DNA of 64,000 bases, from assembly GCF_012843265.1 (NCBI RefSeq), contig NZ_JABAIT010000022.1:1-64000 (forward strand), given 5' to 3'. Every line of letters begins with the position of its first letter. The first letter of the stretch is position 1. This document shows, piece by piece, positions 17,538 to 27,340 of the stretch. The notes under the pieces were generated by a model. That model saw nothing but the letters and a program-made list of their open reading frames with translations, was not told the origin of the DNA and searched no databases. The position numbers were made by a program, and so were the translations under genes. Source of the DNA: Bacillus sp. DNRA2 (GTDB taxonomy: Bacteria > Bacillota > Bacilli > Bacillales > Cytobacillaceae).

Positions 17538-17576
17538 AAAAAACAGGTTCATCAATTTGATGGAACCTGTTTTTTT
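17538..17576 (+). terminator. Terminator of the FAD-domain gene
   Basis: ACAGGTTC / GAACCTGT stem with a 12-base loop (itself partly self-complementary), then TTTTTT. The palindromic repeat element begins right after its T tract. Confidence 0.85.
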
Positions 17577-17772
17577 ATTTAGGCTGTGTTAAAGCTTAGT
17601 GTTGATTTTTCTCAAGTTGATTGGAGCGGAAGGCACGAAGACTCCTGCGGGAGTAGCTTGTATGGGAGACCCCGCAGGCGCGAACGCGCCGAGGAGGCTC
17701 CCAACTAGCCCCGCGGAAAGCGAAGTGCCTGCAGCGGAAATCAACATTCATGTTTAAAACAGCCTTTATTTA
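17574..17772 (+). repeat. Palindromic 183-bp repeat element, copy 1, with 8-bp flanking direct repeats
   Basis: The element spans 17582-17764. Its ends are inverted repeats (GGCTGTGTTAAA / TTTAAAACAGCC, 11 of 12 paired). TTTATTTA occurs directly at both flanks (17574-17581 and 17765-17772), as expected for a target-site duplication. Inside are GTTGATT/AATCAAC, GGCAC/GTGCC, a 7-bp long-range stem, TGGGAG/CTCCCA and an apical GGCGC-GAAC-GCGCC hairpin. No ORF of its own is credible. The right flanking repeat covers the stop codon of the phosphate-transporter gene. It looks like a non-autonomous MITE-like element. Confidence 0.85.
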
Positions 17773-18768
17773 AAAGAATAAATTTAAAATAAAGTAAACT
17801 AACGCAGCACATAGTGCGGAGATTGGTAATGTGATAACCCAAGTGATAAGCATCCGCTGCGCTGTACCCCACTTAACTCCTTTTAAACGGTGCGATGCAC
17901 CCACACCAAGAATAGAAGATGAGATAACATGTGTTGTACTTACAGGTAGGTGAATATAAGTTGCTCCAAAAATGATCATCGCCCCAGTTAAGTCTGCTGC
18001 AACTCCGTTAACCGGACGGATTTTCATAATCTTTCCACCAACCGTTTTGATGATTTTCCATCCACCAATAGAAGTTCCGAGGCCCATTGCGACCGCACAG
18101 GATACTTGTACCCAAAATTGAATATCATCCCCAGTTTGATATCCATTGGCAATTAGCGCCATCGTAATAATCCCCATTGCCTTTTGGGCATCATTCGTTC
18201 CGTGTGTGTACGCCTGCAAAGCTGCAGTACCAATTTGGAAGTAACGGAAGTTTCGATTGGTTTTGGTTAAGTTTAAGTTTTTAAACAGAACTTTAAAAAT
18301 ACTATATACAAGATAGCCTGCTGCAAATGCTAAAATTGGCGAGAAGATTAGTGCTTGAATAATTTTCAGGAAGCCGTTGTAATTCAGTGATGTAAAACCA
18401 GCAGATGCGATTGCAGCACCTGCAATTGAACCAATAATCGCATGAGAGGAACTACTAGGAATTCCATAATACCATGTTAATAAGTTCCATAAAATTGCGG
18501 CAACCAAGGCTGCCAAAATAACCAATTCCCCATTTTGTAATGTAAAGGGATCAACAATATCCTTTGAAATCGTTTTTGCAACGCCAGTAAATGATATGGC
18601 ACCTATAAAGTTCATGATGGCTGCCAATACAATGGCATGCCGCGGCTTCAAAGCCTTAGTTGAAACACTGGTTGCGATGGCATTAGCTGTATCATGGAAC
18701 CCGTTAATAAAGTCAAATGCAAGGGCACCTATAACAATTAACACTGTTATGAGAAACATTGAATCCAT
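17770..18768 (-). CDS. pit: PiT-family inorganic phosphate transporter
   Basis: A 332-residue membrane protein with both PiT signatures: NGFHDTANAIATSVSTKAL near residue 24 and GTNDAQKAMG in the second half, separated by a central loop. It takes up phosphate (usually as a metal-phosphate complex) driven by the proton gradient. Thirteen bases separate it from the upstream DUF47 gene, as in the B. subtilis ykaA-pit pair. Its stop codon lies within the flanking direct repeat of the palindromic element. Confidence 0.92.
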   Translation of the reverse strand: MDSMFLITVLIVIGALAFDFINGFHDTANAIATSVSTKALKPRHAIVLAAIMNFIGAISFTGVAKTISKDIVDPFTLQNGELVILAALVAAILWNLLTWYYGIPSSSSHAIIGSIAGAAIASAGFTSLNYNGFLKIIQALIFSPILAFAAGYLVYSIFKVLFKNLNLTKTNRNFRYFQIGTAALQAYTHGTNDAQKAMGIITMALIANGYQTGDDIQFWVQVSCAVAMGLGTSIGGWKIIKTVGGKIMKIRPVNGVAADLTGAMIIFGATYIHLPVSTTHVISSSILGVGASHRLKGVKWGTAQRMLITWVITLPISALCAALVYFILNLFF

Positions 18769-18781
18769 AGTTTAAGGCTCC

Positions 18782-19399
18782 TTATGCATTTTTCATAATA
18801 ATTGTTTCGAGTGTATTAGCAACAGATTGACAATAGTCAGCGATATCCTCAAGGTTTTCGTATATCTCTTTATATTGAATAATGCGGATTGGATCCTTTT
18901 CTGTTGTGAATAAATGCTTGATGGATTGACGTAAGATGCCATCGCATTTTGATTCATAATCTTTAATTTTGATTGCGTGGTCACGAATGTTAAGAAGTTT
19001 TTTTGATGATAGTAAGTCAACAGCTTTATCAATTTCGATTGCAGCGCCGCGAATGGCATCCACAAATTTCACCATAAACTCATCTGCTTGGGTGATGGAG
19101 TACATTTCAAATAAAGCTGCGCAAGCTTCAATTCCATCAAGAACGTCATCCATACTCATTGCCAAATGAAGAATATCTTCACGTTCAATTGGAGTAATGA
19201 AGGCATTATTTAAGTCTACAGTAACCTCGTGAATGAATGAATCACCTTTGTTTTCGTATTCCTTCATTTTCTCAGAGAAAATTTTTAAATCACTCACATT
19301 TTTAAGTTTATAGTCAGCAAAGAAATCTGCGCTTTCTTTTAAGTTTGCTGAAATGTTACTTAAAATGACTGCGAATTTGTCCTTCTTTTTAAAAGCCAT
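18782..19399 (-). CDS. DUF47/PhoU-like phosphate transport regulator (YkaA-like)
   Basis: A 205-residue all-helical protein of the DUF47 family, with PhoU-like three-helix bundles and acidic metal-binding positions (HLAMSMDDVLDGIEA, ENLEDIADYC). These proteins are encoded directly before Pit transporters and are thought to regulate them. It is the first gene of the two-gene operon; the SD is GGGGGTT. Confidence 0.9.
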   Translation of the reverse strand: MAFKKKDKFAVILSNISANLKESADFFADYKLKNVSDLKIFSEKMKEYENKGDSFIHEVTVDLNNAFITPIEREDILHLAMSMDDVLDGIEACAALFEMYSITQADEFMVKFVDAIRGAAIEIDKAVDLLSSKKLLNIRDHAIKIKDYESKCDGILRQSIKHLFTTEKDPIRIIQYKEIYENLEDIADYCQSVANTLETIIMKNA

Positions 19400-19597
19400 G
19401 GTTGAACCCCCATTATTTTTTAACGAAATTTAGAAAAACCTCAACCGAAATATTGTATCCGAAAATTGTCGAAATTGAAAAGATACTCTTAATAAAATTT
19501 ACAAAATCTTAATATTGACCGACTTATGTTAAGGAATTGTAAAGATTTTAGCTGTAATTCTGTATGAATATGTAAAAAGAATTATCGTTATGTTTTC

Positions 19598-20539
19598 CTA
19601 ATACGTGTCGTCTTTATGCACATTGATTAGTTCAAAAGCTTCACTTGGAAAAATCCCAGGCTCATCAATAAATGGAGCAAAACATTCAATTTTTTCTCCT
19701 GTTAATGGATGGATAAAAGCCAGTCTGATTGCGTGTAGGGCCTGTCTAGGGAACGAAGCTTCACTACCGTATAAAACATCACCAAGAAGGGGATGCCCAA
19801 TACTACTAAGATGAACCCGGATTTGATGAGTTCTCCCTGTGTCCAAACGACATTGAATTAATGTGCACTTCTTACTTTTATATTCTTTTAACACCTTATA
19901 ATGAGTAATTGCTGTTTGTCCTGTTTGTGAGATTCTCCGTCGGGTTGGGTGGTGACGGTCTTTTCCGATTGGTTGATTGATGGTTGCCTTTCTTCTAGCG
20001 ATATGTCCCTCTACAAGCGCCACGTAGGTCCTTTTAATTTGACGTTCCTCGAGCATGCGGTCAAGAATTGCACCGATAAAGGAGTGTTTGGCGAACAAGA
20101 TAGCTCCAGTTGTGTCTTTATCTAGTCGATGGATGTGTAATACACGACGATATTCTCCTTTTGCTTGTAAATAAAAGGCAACTGCATTGGCCAAGGTATT
20201 GGTTTGCGACGGCTCATTTGGATGTGTATCCATACCTTGTGGCTTATTGACAATTAATAGATGGTCATCCTCATATAACACATCAATATCAAAATAAGCT
20301 GGAATAACTCCAAATTCCTCTTCAGAAAAAAATTTGAGCTCGAAACGGTCACCGCTATTAAGTGGTTTATGCCAATTAATCTGTTCTCCGTTTACGGTGA
20401 CAAGCTTTTCCATCTTTAACTGGTGGATTAATTTTTTGGGACCATGCCATACCTCTCTTAAGATATGATCAATTGTAAACTGATTCCAGTCTTTGGGGAT
20501 GATGAGTTGGAACCACTCCCCTTTTTTTGCTGTTTTCAT
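19598..20539 (-). CDS. yhcT: RluA/RluD-family pseudouridine synthase (YhcT-like)
   Basis: A 313-residue enzyme with an S4-like N-terminus (about 20-75) and a catalytic domain carrying the family motif HRLDKDTTGAILFAK, where the Asp is the nucleophile. GRTHQIRVHLSSIGHPLLGD is the second conserved block. It converts a uridine in RNA (rRNA in characterised relatives) to pseudouridine. It is divergent from a yhcU-like gene, the same neighbour as in B. subtilis. The start follows AAGGAGG. Confidence 0.9.
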   Translation of the reverse strand: MKTAKKGEWFQLIIPKDWNQFTIDHILREVWHGPKKLIHQLKMEKLVTVNGEQINWHKPLNSGDRFELKFFSEEEFGVIPAYFDIDVLYEDDHLLIVNKPQGMDTHPNEPSQTNTLANAVAFYLQAKGEYRRVLHIHRLDKDTTGAILFAKHSFIGAILDRMLEERQIKRTYVALVEGHIARRKATINQPIGKDRHHPTRRRISQTGQTAITHYKVLKEYKSKKCTLIQCRLDTGRTHQIRVHLSSIGHPLLGDVLYGSEASFPRQALHAIRLAFIHPLTGEKIECFAPFIDEPGIFPSEAFELINVHKDDTY

Positions 20540-20685
20540 AAGAATTCCTCCTTTTTTGTGGTTTAATCATCTTTCATTTATTACATATGTAATGAATCGT
20601 GGTTATAATTACCACCATAAACATGTAGAGTTGTATGCTATTCTTATTTTATCTGAAGAAAAGGAATGTTAAAGGTGGTTATACT

Positions 20686-21081
20686 GTGAAAATTGTGTTT
20701 GCTTCAACTCCCGGACAAGAAAATAAGGTAGAGGAGCTAGTTCAATATTTTTACTCCACAATCTTTCCTAATTTTTTTCATGATGATCGGATTAAACAAT
20801 TTGAGCGAGAAAAAGTATTACGGCCGACTGGGAATTTTGACGGCTTTGAGACGTTGAGGGATGCGTACCAGGTGATTGCTTGCCTACAGACCATTATTTC
20901 GATTCTGGAAGCAGCAGAAACGCAATATGAGTATAAAGCAATCTTTGATAAAAATGCTAGCATGCTAACCGAAATGGGTCTCCATTTTCCATTCACGTTT
21001 AGTCAATTTCATCATGCGCGAGGAATAAAGGTTGAAATGATAAGTATCTATAGTCAACCAGCCAATCAATACCTTATATAA
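20686..21081 (+). CDS. yhcU: YhcU-like conserved protein
   Basis: 131 residues from GTG 20686, with AAAGGTGG about ten bases upstream; the longer frame from 20635 adds residues with no SD. The product (KIVFASTPGQENKVEELVQYFY...) matches YhcU in length and opening, and its divergent yhcT neighbour supports this. No catalytic motif, signal or membrane segment is seen. Function unknown. Confidence 0.8.
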   Translation: MKIVFASTPGQENKVEELVQYFYSTIFPNFFHDDRIKQFEREKVLRPTGNFDGFETLRDAYQVIACLQTIISILEAAETQYEYKAIFDKNASMLTEMGLHFPFTFSQFHHARGIKVEMISIYSQPANQYLI

Positions 21082-21164
21082 AAAAGGATGACAGCTGTGA
21101 ACCCTACCCCAAAAGTTAGCATGAAATATTACTTTTGGGGCTAGCACTCTGTCATCCTTTTTTA
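21080..21164. terminator. Large nested bidirectional terminator
   Basis: The outer arms AAAAAAGGATGACAG / CTGTCATCCTTTTTT pair over 15 bp. An inner perfect 10-bp stem CCCCAAAAGT / ACTTTTGGGG closes a short loop. It separates convergent yhcU-like and thioredoxin-like genes and has U-tracts on both strands. Confidence 0.85.
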
Positions 21165-21632
21165 CTTGAGAGTATTTTGAGTAAACCATTGTTTAAAAAC
21201 TTCAGGTTCATTATATCCGACAATTCTTGCTACTTCTTTCCCATTTTTATATTGGACAATGGTTGGAGTAGACTCGATTTTGTAATCATCCCAGCCCGCT
21301 TCAAACTCAAGCAGATTGTATTTTTCTAAATTAACATCCAGTTCTTCCGTTAAGGGAACCAATTCAGGTGTTGTTCGTTGACAGTGAGTACAGGCAGGGC
21401 TATAAAAATAAACGGTAACATCTTCACCTTTATCAAGCTTGTCTGCTAATTTATCAGGTAAAATTTGGTTTTGGTAGTTTGGATCTTCAAGCTGGTTAAT
21501 GGTTTGGGGGTCTAATGTTTCCTTTTGATATGGATTGTCAGCTGACTTTTCTTCATTTTTGGCATTTGTTAAATATGATATTGCGCCAAAAATAACGATA
21601 ACCACTCCTAAAAATATTAAAACCTTCTTCAT
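21162..21632 (-). CDS. Membrane-anchored thioredoxin-like thiol oxidoreductase
   Basis: A 156-residue protein with one N-terminal membrane helix (about 4-21) and a thioredoxin fold facing outward. The active-site motif is CTHC within VYFYSPACTHCQRTTPEL, and the cis-Pro is in STPTIVQYKNG. It sits three bases after the bdbC gene, so the two form an oxidase/thiol-protein pair for disulfide formation in exported proteins. It resembles BdbA/DsbA-like partners found next to BdbC rather than a cytochrome-maturation reductase, but direction of electron flow is inferred. Confidence 0.85.
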   Translation of the reverse strand: MKKVLIFLGVVIVIFGAISYLTNAKNEEKSADNPYQKETLDPQTINQLEDPNYQNQILPDKLADKLDKGEDVTVYFYSPACTHCQRTTPELVPLTEELDVNLEKYNLLEFEAGWDDYKIESTPTIVQYKNGKEVARIVGYNEPEVFKQWFTQNTLK

Positions 21633-21634
21633 TT

Positions 21635-22072
21635 TTATTTCTCCCCTTTGTTAATTTTCCATAAAAGCAAACTACAAATAAAAATCACCACAAAAGCAGT
21701 TAGTGCTAAAAATGGAATGGTTACAAAGCCAAACCAATTAATGTATTGGCCAGTACAAGGAATTCGGCCGCAGCTAACGGCATTGTCCGCCATAAACGGG
21801 ATCTTTTGAATCGAATAGTGGTAAAGTGAAATAAGTGCACCCAATCCCGAAAGAATCATGGTATAGAGTGTAATGTGATAATCCTTCTTAATGATGGCAA
21901 TCACTTGAATTATTACTAAAGGATACATAAGGATGCGCTGGTACCAACATAATTCACATGGCTCAAATTTTTGAATTTCTGAAAAATATAAACTGCCGAA
22001 CATGGCGATAACAGAGGCTGCCCAAGCAATGAATAGCAACGTTTCCCGCTGTTGTGTTTTATCTTTATTCAT
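21635..22072 (-). CDS. bdbC: BdbC/DsbB-like thiol-disulfide oxidase
   Basis: A 145-residue, four-helix membrane protein with both DsbB cysteine pairs: CELC in the first external loop (EPCELCWYQRILMYPL) and C-x4-C (CGRIPC) in the second. It reoxidises its thioredoxin-like partner and passes electrons to quinone. First gene of a two-gene operon with the thioredoxin-like protein; the SD is AGGAG. Confidence 0.93.
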   Translation of the reverse strand: MNKDKTQQRETLLFIAWAASVIAMFGSLYFSEIQKFEPCELCWYQRILMYPLVIIQVIAIIKKDYHITLYTMILSGLGALISLYHYSIQKIPFMADNAVSCGRIPCTGQYINWFGFVTIPFLALTAFVVIFICSLLLWKINKGEK

Positions 22073-22340
22073 TGAAAATAATCTCCTATCGTAATCTTTT
22101 TACACCTGATTATATGGTCAAATAAACAGAAAAGTAAAATAAGTTGTCTCGAATTAAAACAATTTTTACTTCGCGATATATAGCTTAACCATGATAAGGT
22201 TGTTTCAAATCGTAATGGTTATTATAATTATATTGGTTCTTTTCCGAGATTTGTCATATTTACTCGGAAGGTATTTAGAGGACTATGCCAAAATAAAGCG
22301 AACATTATTATTTGGAAATACATAAAATGGAGGTTGGGTA

Positions 22341-24086
22341 ATGGATTGGAGAATAAAAGCAGCAAATTGGTTAAATCATCAAAACTTGGATTCTGAATTA
22401 AGAGCACAGCTTGAGGAATTGCAGCAAGATGAAAAGCTTCTCGAGGATGCCTTTTATAAGGATTTAGAATTTGGAACCGGGGGAATGCGAGGCGTAATCG
22501 GAGCTGGAACGAACCGCATCAATCTATACACAGTTCGGAAAGCGTCGGCAGGTTTGGCGGCATATATTGAAACAAATGGTGCCAGCGCAATGGAACGTGG
22601 GGTTGTAATTGCTTATGATTCACGTCATAAATCTCCAGAGTTTTCGATGGAAGCGGCAAAAACGCTTGCATCACGTGGTATTAAAACATACATATTCACT
22701 GAATTAAGACCAACTCCGGAATTATCATTTGCAGTTCGGCACTTAAATGCATTTGGTGGTATCGTCGTTACAGCGAGCCATAATCCTCCGGAATATAACG
22801 GTTATAAAGTATATGGGCCAGACGGAGGACAACTTCCTCCTGCAGAAGCAGATGAGGTAATTGCGAAGGTAAATGAAATTGAAAATGAATTGGCAATTGA
22901 GGTAGAAGATGAAAAGAGCTTGATTGAAAAAGGTTTAATTGTCCTCATCAATGAAGATGTTGACCGAGCTTACATTGAGAAGCTAGTTACTATTTCAGAA
23001 AAACCCAATATTGCTAGTGAATCAGATGTGAAAATCGTTTTTACACCACTTCACGGAACAGCGAATATCCCGGCTCGGAATGCCCTTAAAGCAATGGGAT
23101 TTAAAAACGTTACGGTAGTTAAGGAACAGGAGCTACCCGATCCAAATTTTTCAACGGTTAAAAGTCCAAATCCAGAAGAGCATGCAGCATTCGAGCTAGC
23201 CATTAAAGAAGGCGAAAAAATCGGTGCTGATTTGTTAATTGCAACGGATCCTGATGCAGACCGTCTTGGTATTGCTGTGAAAAATCCTGAAGGTGATTAT
23301 GTTGTATTAACAGGAAATCAAACGGGTGCGTTATTACTTGACTATATTTTATCCCAGAAACAAGCCAAAGGAACACTGCCAGACAATGGGGTTGTCCTTA
23401 AAACGATTGTTACTTCTGAAATTGGTAAGACAATTGCTGCATCGTATGGTATCGATACAATTGATGTGTTGACAGGCTTTAAATTTATAGCTGAAAAAAT
23501 TAAAGAATACGAAGCAACAGGTCAATATAGCTTCTTATTTGGCTATGAAGAAAGTTACGGTTATTTAATCAGTGATTTTGCCCGTGATAAAGATGCCATT
23601 CAGGCTGTTGTACTTGCAGCAGAGGTTTGCGCTTATTATAAGCAAAATGGCATGTCACTATATGAGGCATTAATGTCAGTATTTGAACGCTATGGCTATT
23701 ATCGTGAAGGTCTTCGTTCCCTAACACTAAAAGGGAAAGAAGGAACAGAAAAAATTCAACAAACATTGGCTGCTTTCCGAGCTAATCCGCTTAAGCAAAT
23801 TGGTGATTTAAAGGTATCCGTTAGTGAGGATTATCAAGTTGGGGTTAGACAAACAGTTGCTGGAGCAACTGAAAAAATTGATTTGCCTAAATCAAATGTT
23901 ATCAAGTATCAGTTCGAAGATGGTTCGTGGGTATGCCTTCGTCCATCAGGAACTGAACCGAAAATTAAGTTTTATTTTGGTGTAAATGATAAATCTCTTC
24001 AAGCGAGCATTGAGAAATTAGCTTTAATCGAGCAAGGCTTTATGGAGCAAGTAGAAAAGAAAATGAACGAAGCTACAGTAAAATAA
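22341..24086 (+). CDS. pgcA: Alpha-phosphoglucomutase
   Basis: A 581-residue phosphohexomutase. The phosphoserine loop is TASHNPP (Ser146), the metal loop is TDPDADRLG, the sugar loop is GYEESYGYL and the C-terminal phosphate loop is [13 protein letters not shown]. It interconverts glucose 1- and 6-phosphate, supplying UDP-glucose for glucosylated wall teichoic acid and glycolipid anchors in Bacillus. The length equals B. subtilis PgcA. It is monocistronic, with SD TGGAGGT and its own terminator. Confidence 0.95.
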   Translation: MDWRIKAANWLNHQNLDSELRAQLEELQQDEKLLEDAFYKDLEFGTGGMRGVIGAGTNRINLYTVRKASAGLAAYIETNGASAMERGVVIAYDSRHKSPEFSMEAAKTLASRGIKTYIFTELRPTPELSFAVRHLNAFGGIVVTASHNPPEYNGYKVYGPDGGQLPPAEADEVIAKVNEIENELAIEVEDEKSLIEKGLIVLINEDVDRAYIEKLVTISEKPNIASESDVKIVFTPLHGTANIPARNALKAMGFKNVTVVKEQELPDPNFSTVKSPNPEEHAAFELAIKEGEKIGADLLIATDPDADRLGIAVKNPEGDYVVLTGNQTGALLLDYILSQKQAKGTLPDNGVVLKTIVTSEIGKTIAASYGIDTIDVLTGFKFIAEKIKEYEATGQYSFLFGYEESYGYLISDFARDKDAIQAVVLAAEVCAYYKQNGMSLYEALMSVFERYGYYREGLRSLTLKGKEGTEKIQQTLAAFRANPLKQIGDLKVSVSEDYQVGVRQTVAGATEKIDLPKSNVIKYQFEDGSWVCLRPSGTEPKIKFYFGVNDKSLQASIEKLALIEQGFMEQVEKKMNEATVK

Positions 24087-24095
24087 CATGAATGA

Positions 24096-24128
24096 ACACG
24101 GCATCAACATCGATGCCGTGTTTTTTTG
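24096..24128 (+). terminator. Terminator of pgcA
   Basis: AACACGGCAT / ATGCCGTGTT perfect stem, 8-base loop, then TTTTTTGTTTT. Confidence 0.9.
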
Positions 24129-24133
24129 TTTTG

Positions 24134-24388
24134 TCAGGTTAACTGATAAGCTGGACTATCCAATACATTGGCAGCAGCTGTTTCGTTCGCATGATCGATA
24201 TAGCGAAGCAATGAGTATAATTTTTGCTCGATTGCGGCATAATCATGTTCAAAATGGTAAGCATGCAGAAAATGTTCAATTTTCTTTGAAAGGAATTGAT
24301 CTTTTGTGCGAACCATCAAGATCAACAAATTATCCCATTGAGACCGGTGCGTGTAATAAAGCGCCCGATCATAATCCACTTTATTCAT
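24134..24388 (-). CDS. yhdB: YhdB-like small protein
   Basis: 84 residues (DYDRALYYTHRSQWDNLLIL..., HAYHFEHDYAAIEQKLY). It has an excellent SD (AAGGAGGA) and matches in character the YhdB family encoded beside pgcA/spoVR in Bacillus. The overlapping plus-strand frame is a shadow. No known domain; soluble; function unknown. Confidence 0.75.
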   Translation of the reverse strand: MNKVDYDRALYYTHRSQWDNLLILMVRTKDQFLSKKIEHFLHAYHFEHDYAAIEQKLYSLLRYIDHANETAAANVLDSPAYQLT

Positions 24389-24532
24389 TTTTTCTCCTCC
24401 TTATAAGGAGTTAATATTAGTGTGTGATTTTCTGACGATAAATTGCTCTGTAAATGTTGGAGTAGTTGGTATTAGCTTTATTGTGTTAAAACAGTATAAA
24501 TCGTCATTTCGGTGGGATTTTATAAACAAAAA

Positions 24533-24715
24533 CGCTTTGTTAAACAAGAATGTTGATTTCCGCTGCAGGCACTTCGCTTTCCGTGGGGCTAGTTGGGAGC
24601 TTCCTCGGCGCATTCGCGCCTGCGGGGTCTCCCATACCAGCTACTCCCACAGGAGTCTTCGTGCCTTCCGCTCCAATCAACTCGCGAAAAATCACCTTTC
24701 CGATTTAACACAGCC
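24533..24715 (-). repeat. Palindromic 183-bp repeat element, copy 2
   Basis: Same element as at 17582-17764, in the opposite orientation. The right end keeps TTAACACAGCC; the left end has decayed (CGCTTTGTTAAAC). The core is well conserved, including the apical GGCGC-GAAT-GCGCC hairpin. In the long-range stem C-G has become T-A on both arms (CTGTGGG with CCCACGG), a compensatory change relative to copy 1. No clear flanking duplication remains. It fills most of the yhdB-M14 intergenic region (24389-24733). Confidence 0.85.
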
Positions 24716-24733
24716 TAAAAAAGGAGTTTTCTT

Positions 24734-25732
24734 ATGAGAGAGAAGCTCTTGTTATTGCTAATTGGCTTCATAACCTTAAATATCATTTTGGCTGAAACTT
24801 GTTTTGCTAAAATTGTTAATCCGAATGTAGTTTATACATATGCGCAAATGGATCAGGATTTGAAAACAATGGAGCGGAAGTATGGAAACAGCCTTCAAGT
24901 TACTAGCATCGGTAAATCTCATCTAGGAAAAGAAATCTGGGCAGCGAAGCTCGGAAAAGGAAATCGAAATATCCTATTGATTGGGGCGCATCATGGTCGC
25001 GAGTGGCTGACGACTTCATTGTTAATGGTCATGCTTGAAAATTATGTGCGCTCCTATGATAAAGGTGAACAAATTGGTTGTTTCTCCACCAACTTATTTG
25101 ATGAAGTAGCGATTTGGTTTATACCAATGTTAAATCCTGATGGAGTAACGATCCAGCAAAAGGGTTTAACTGCTGTGCCCAAATATATGGCAGATGATAT
25201 TTTTGAAATGAATGCATTGTCTCCGGATTTTTCAAGATGGAAAGCAAACGGAATCGGGATCGATTTAAATCGTCAATATCCTGCAGGATGGTCGGCGCTG
25301 AAAGAGGTTTCTGTTCCATGGTACCAATTTCATAAAGGACCGGCACCGATGGTAGCAAAGGAAATCGTAACGATTACAGCATTTACGAAAAATATTAATC
25401 CGAGTGTAGCCCTATCCTATCACTCTTCAGGTCGTGAGATATTTTGGAACTACAAGAATGGAAGTTATTTAGAGCGGGATAAATATCTGGCAAATAAAGT
25501 GTCTTTATTAACAGGCTATACATTAAGTAAGCCGATTAAAGAAGCGACTGGTGGGGGTTTTACGGATTGGTTTATCACGACCTTTCATAAGCCGGGGATG
25601 ACGATTGAAATTTGTCCGCTAATTGATGAGATTAGTCCGCCATTATCAATCTTTAAAGAGGAATGGAAACGAAATGAATTAGTTGGAATTATGCTAGCTG
25701 ATGAAGTCCAAAAAATGAAGCTATCCAACTAA
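24734..25732 (+). CDS. Secreted M14-family zinc carboxypeptidase/endopeptidase
   Basis: 332 residues with a signal peptide (to about residue 25, ending ETCFA). The M14 zinc site is HHGREW (His87, Glu90), the third ligand is in [11 protein letters not shown], and the catalytic Glu is in MTIEICP. Relatives cleave gamma-D-glutamyl-diamino acid bonds in spore or vegetative cortex peptides, though they often carry LysM domains, which are absent here. AAGGAG precedes the ATG, directly after repeat copy 2. Confidence 0.87.
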   Translation: MREKLLLLLIGFITLNIILAETCFAKIVNPNVVYTYAQMDQDLKTMERKYGNSLQVTSIGKSHLGKEIWAAKLGKGNRNILLIGAHHGREWLTTSLLMVMLENYVRSYDKGEQIGCFSTNLFDEVAIWFIPMLNPDGVTIQQKGLTAVPKYMADDIFEMNALSPDFSRWKANGIGIDLNRQYPAGWSALKEVSVPWYQFHKGPAPMVAKEIVTITAFTKNINPSVALSYHSSGREIFWNYKNGSYLERDKYLANKVSLLTGYTLSKPIKEATGGGFTDWFITTFHKPGMTIEICPLIDEISPPLSIFKEEWKRNELVGIMLADEVQKMKLSN

Positions 25733-25741
25733 CGGTTGTCT

Positions 25742-25771
25742 AGCGCAAGATGCCGTTGGCTTGTGCTTTTT
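25742..25771 (+). terminator. Probable terminator of the M14 peptidase gene
   Basis: AGCGCAAG / CTTGTGCT form an 8-bp stem with one G-U pair, followed by TTTT. Confidence 0.45.
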
Positions 25772-25874
25772 ACCAAAAAAACTAAGCGCCTTTTGCTTTT
25801 CGTTTAAAAACAATTTCATTTTTCTCTTTTTTTCTTCATACATTGTTTTAAGGAGGAGGAAGGGAGAGAGAGGA

Positions 25875-27287
25875 TTGAACGAGACAGAACGCAGAGCGCT
25901 GGAATATTCAATAGGTGAAATAACTGAGATTGCCAAAGGTTTCGGCTTGGATTTTTATCCGATGCGCTATGAGATTTGCCCTTCAGAAATTATTTATACA
26001 TTTGGGGCCTATGGGATGCCGACAAGATTTTCCCATTGGAGTTTCGGTAAGCAATTTTATAAAATGAAGCTTCATTATGATTTTGGCTTGTCGAAAATTT
26101 ACGAGCTTGTTATAAATTCAGATCCATGTTATGCATTTTTGTTAGATTCTAATAGCTTAATCCAAAATAAATTAATTGTTGCTCATGTATTAGCTCATTG
26201 CGATTTCTTTAAAAACAATATTCGATTTCAGAATACAAAACGGGATATGGTTGAAAGCATGGCTGCAACGGCCGATCGTATTCGAAAATATGAAATTCAG
26301 TACGGTAAGCATGAAGTTGAAACCTTCTTGGATGCCGTCCTAGCAATTGAGGAGCATATTGATCCATCATTAATGCGGCCAAAGCTTGCATGGTCAGTTG
26401 ATGGAGAAGCTGAGGAGTCAAGTGATGGTGTGCAGTCAAGTCCATATGATGATTTATGGAATTTGGATAGAAAAGGTGAGAAAAAAACAGAGCCGAAAAA
26501 AGCCCGGAAATTTCCGCCACGTCCAGAAAAGGACTTGCTGCTCTTTATTGAAAGTCATAGCAGAGAGTTAACAGACTGGCAACGTGATATTTTAACAATG
26601 ATGCGTGAGGAAATGCTTTATTTTTGGCCGCAACTTGAAACAAAAATTATGAATGAAGGTTGGGCATCGTATTGGCATCAGCGTATTCTTCGCGAAATGG
26701 AATTGACGCCAGGTGAGGCAATTGAATTTGCGAAGCTTAACGCCGGGGTCGTGCAGCCCTCACGTACCGGAATTAATCCTTACTATTTAGGCTTAAAGGT
26801 GTTAGAGGATATTGAAGAACGCTACAATAATCCCACAAAAGAAATGCAACGTCGTGGGGTGAAGCCAGGTTCGGGTCGTGAAAAGCTGTTTGAAGTTAGG
26901 GAAATTGAGTCGGATATTTCCTTTCTTCGAAATTATTTAACGAAGGATCTTGTAACACGCGAAGATATGTATTTATTTCAAAAGCAAGGTAAGGATTATA
27001 AAATTGTTGATAAACAATGGGAGCATGTTCGCGACCAGCTTGTCAGCATGAGGGTGAATGGGGGATTTCCGTATATTACGGTGAATGATGGAGATTATTC
27101 CAGGAATGGAGAGCTATACCTAAAGCATTGGTATGAGGATATCGAACTGGATGTTAAATATTTGGAGAAAGTACTCCCCTATGTTCATCAGTTGTGGGGA
27201 AGGCCTGTCCATATAGAAACTGTGATTGAAGGAAGAACAATGCTGTATTCCTATGACGGTAAAGGAATTCATCGAAAATATTTATAA
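25875..27287 (+). CDS. spoVR: SpoVR family stage V sporulation protein
   Basis: 470 residues from TTG 25875, matching B. subtilis SpoVR length and its conserved opening ([39 protein letters not shown]). The longer frame upstream is hydrophobic and unlike the family. The SD is AGAGAGGA, just before the TTG. SpoVR contributes to spore cortex formation and is normally made in the mother cell. The central charged linker (about 185-220) is a usual variable part. Confidence 0.94.
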   Translation: MNETERRALEYSIGEITEIAKGFGLDFYPMRYEICPSEIIYTFGAYGMPTRFSHWSFGKQFYKMKLHYDFGLSKIYELVINSDPCYAFLLDSNSLIQNKLIVAHVLAHCDFFKNNIRFQNTKRDMVESMAATADRIRKYEIQYGKHEVETFLDAVLAIEEHIDPSLMRPKLAWSVDGEAEESSDGVQSSPYDDLWNLDRKGEKKTEPKKARKFPPRPEKDLLLFIESHSRELTDWQRDILTMMREEMLYFWPQLETKIMNEGWASYWHQRILREMELTPGEAIEFAKLNAGVVQPSRTGINPYYLGLKVLEDIEERYNNPTKEMQRRGVKPGSGREKLFEVREIESDISFLRNYLTKDLVTREDMYLFQKQGKDYKIVDKQWEHVRDQLVSMRVNGGFPYITVNDGDYSRNGELYLKHWYEDIELDVKYLEKVLPYVHQLWGRPVHIETVIEGRTMLYSYDGKGIHRKYL

Positions 27288-27292
27288 TTAAA

Positions 27293-27328
27293 TAAGAGGC
27301 TTCCTAAAATGAGAAGCCTCTTGTTTAT
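27293..27328. terminator. Bidirectional terminator between spoVR and the KimA-like gene
   Basis: AAGAGGCTTC / GAAGCCTCTT 10-bp stem with a 9-base loop; T-rich on the plus side and on the minus side. Confidence 0.8.
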
Positions 27329-27340
27329 CATTTTATAAAA

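Noticed and set aside
24088-24414. Plus-strand frame opposite yhdB
   Set aside because: It starts in the pgcA terminator, has no SD and is the antisense shadow of a well-supported yhdB gene.
24420-24737. Plus-strand frame of 105 codons through repeat copy 2 (and similar frames through copies 3 and 4)
   Set aside because: The frames translate the palindromic element, have no SD, and give the same kind of Ser/Pro-rich nonsense in each copy. They are an effect of the GC-rich core lacking stop codons.
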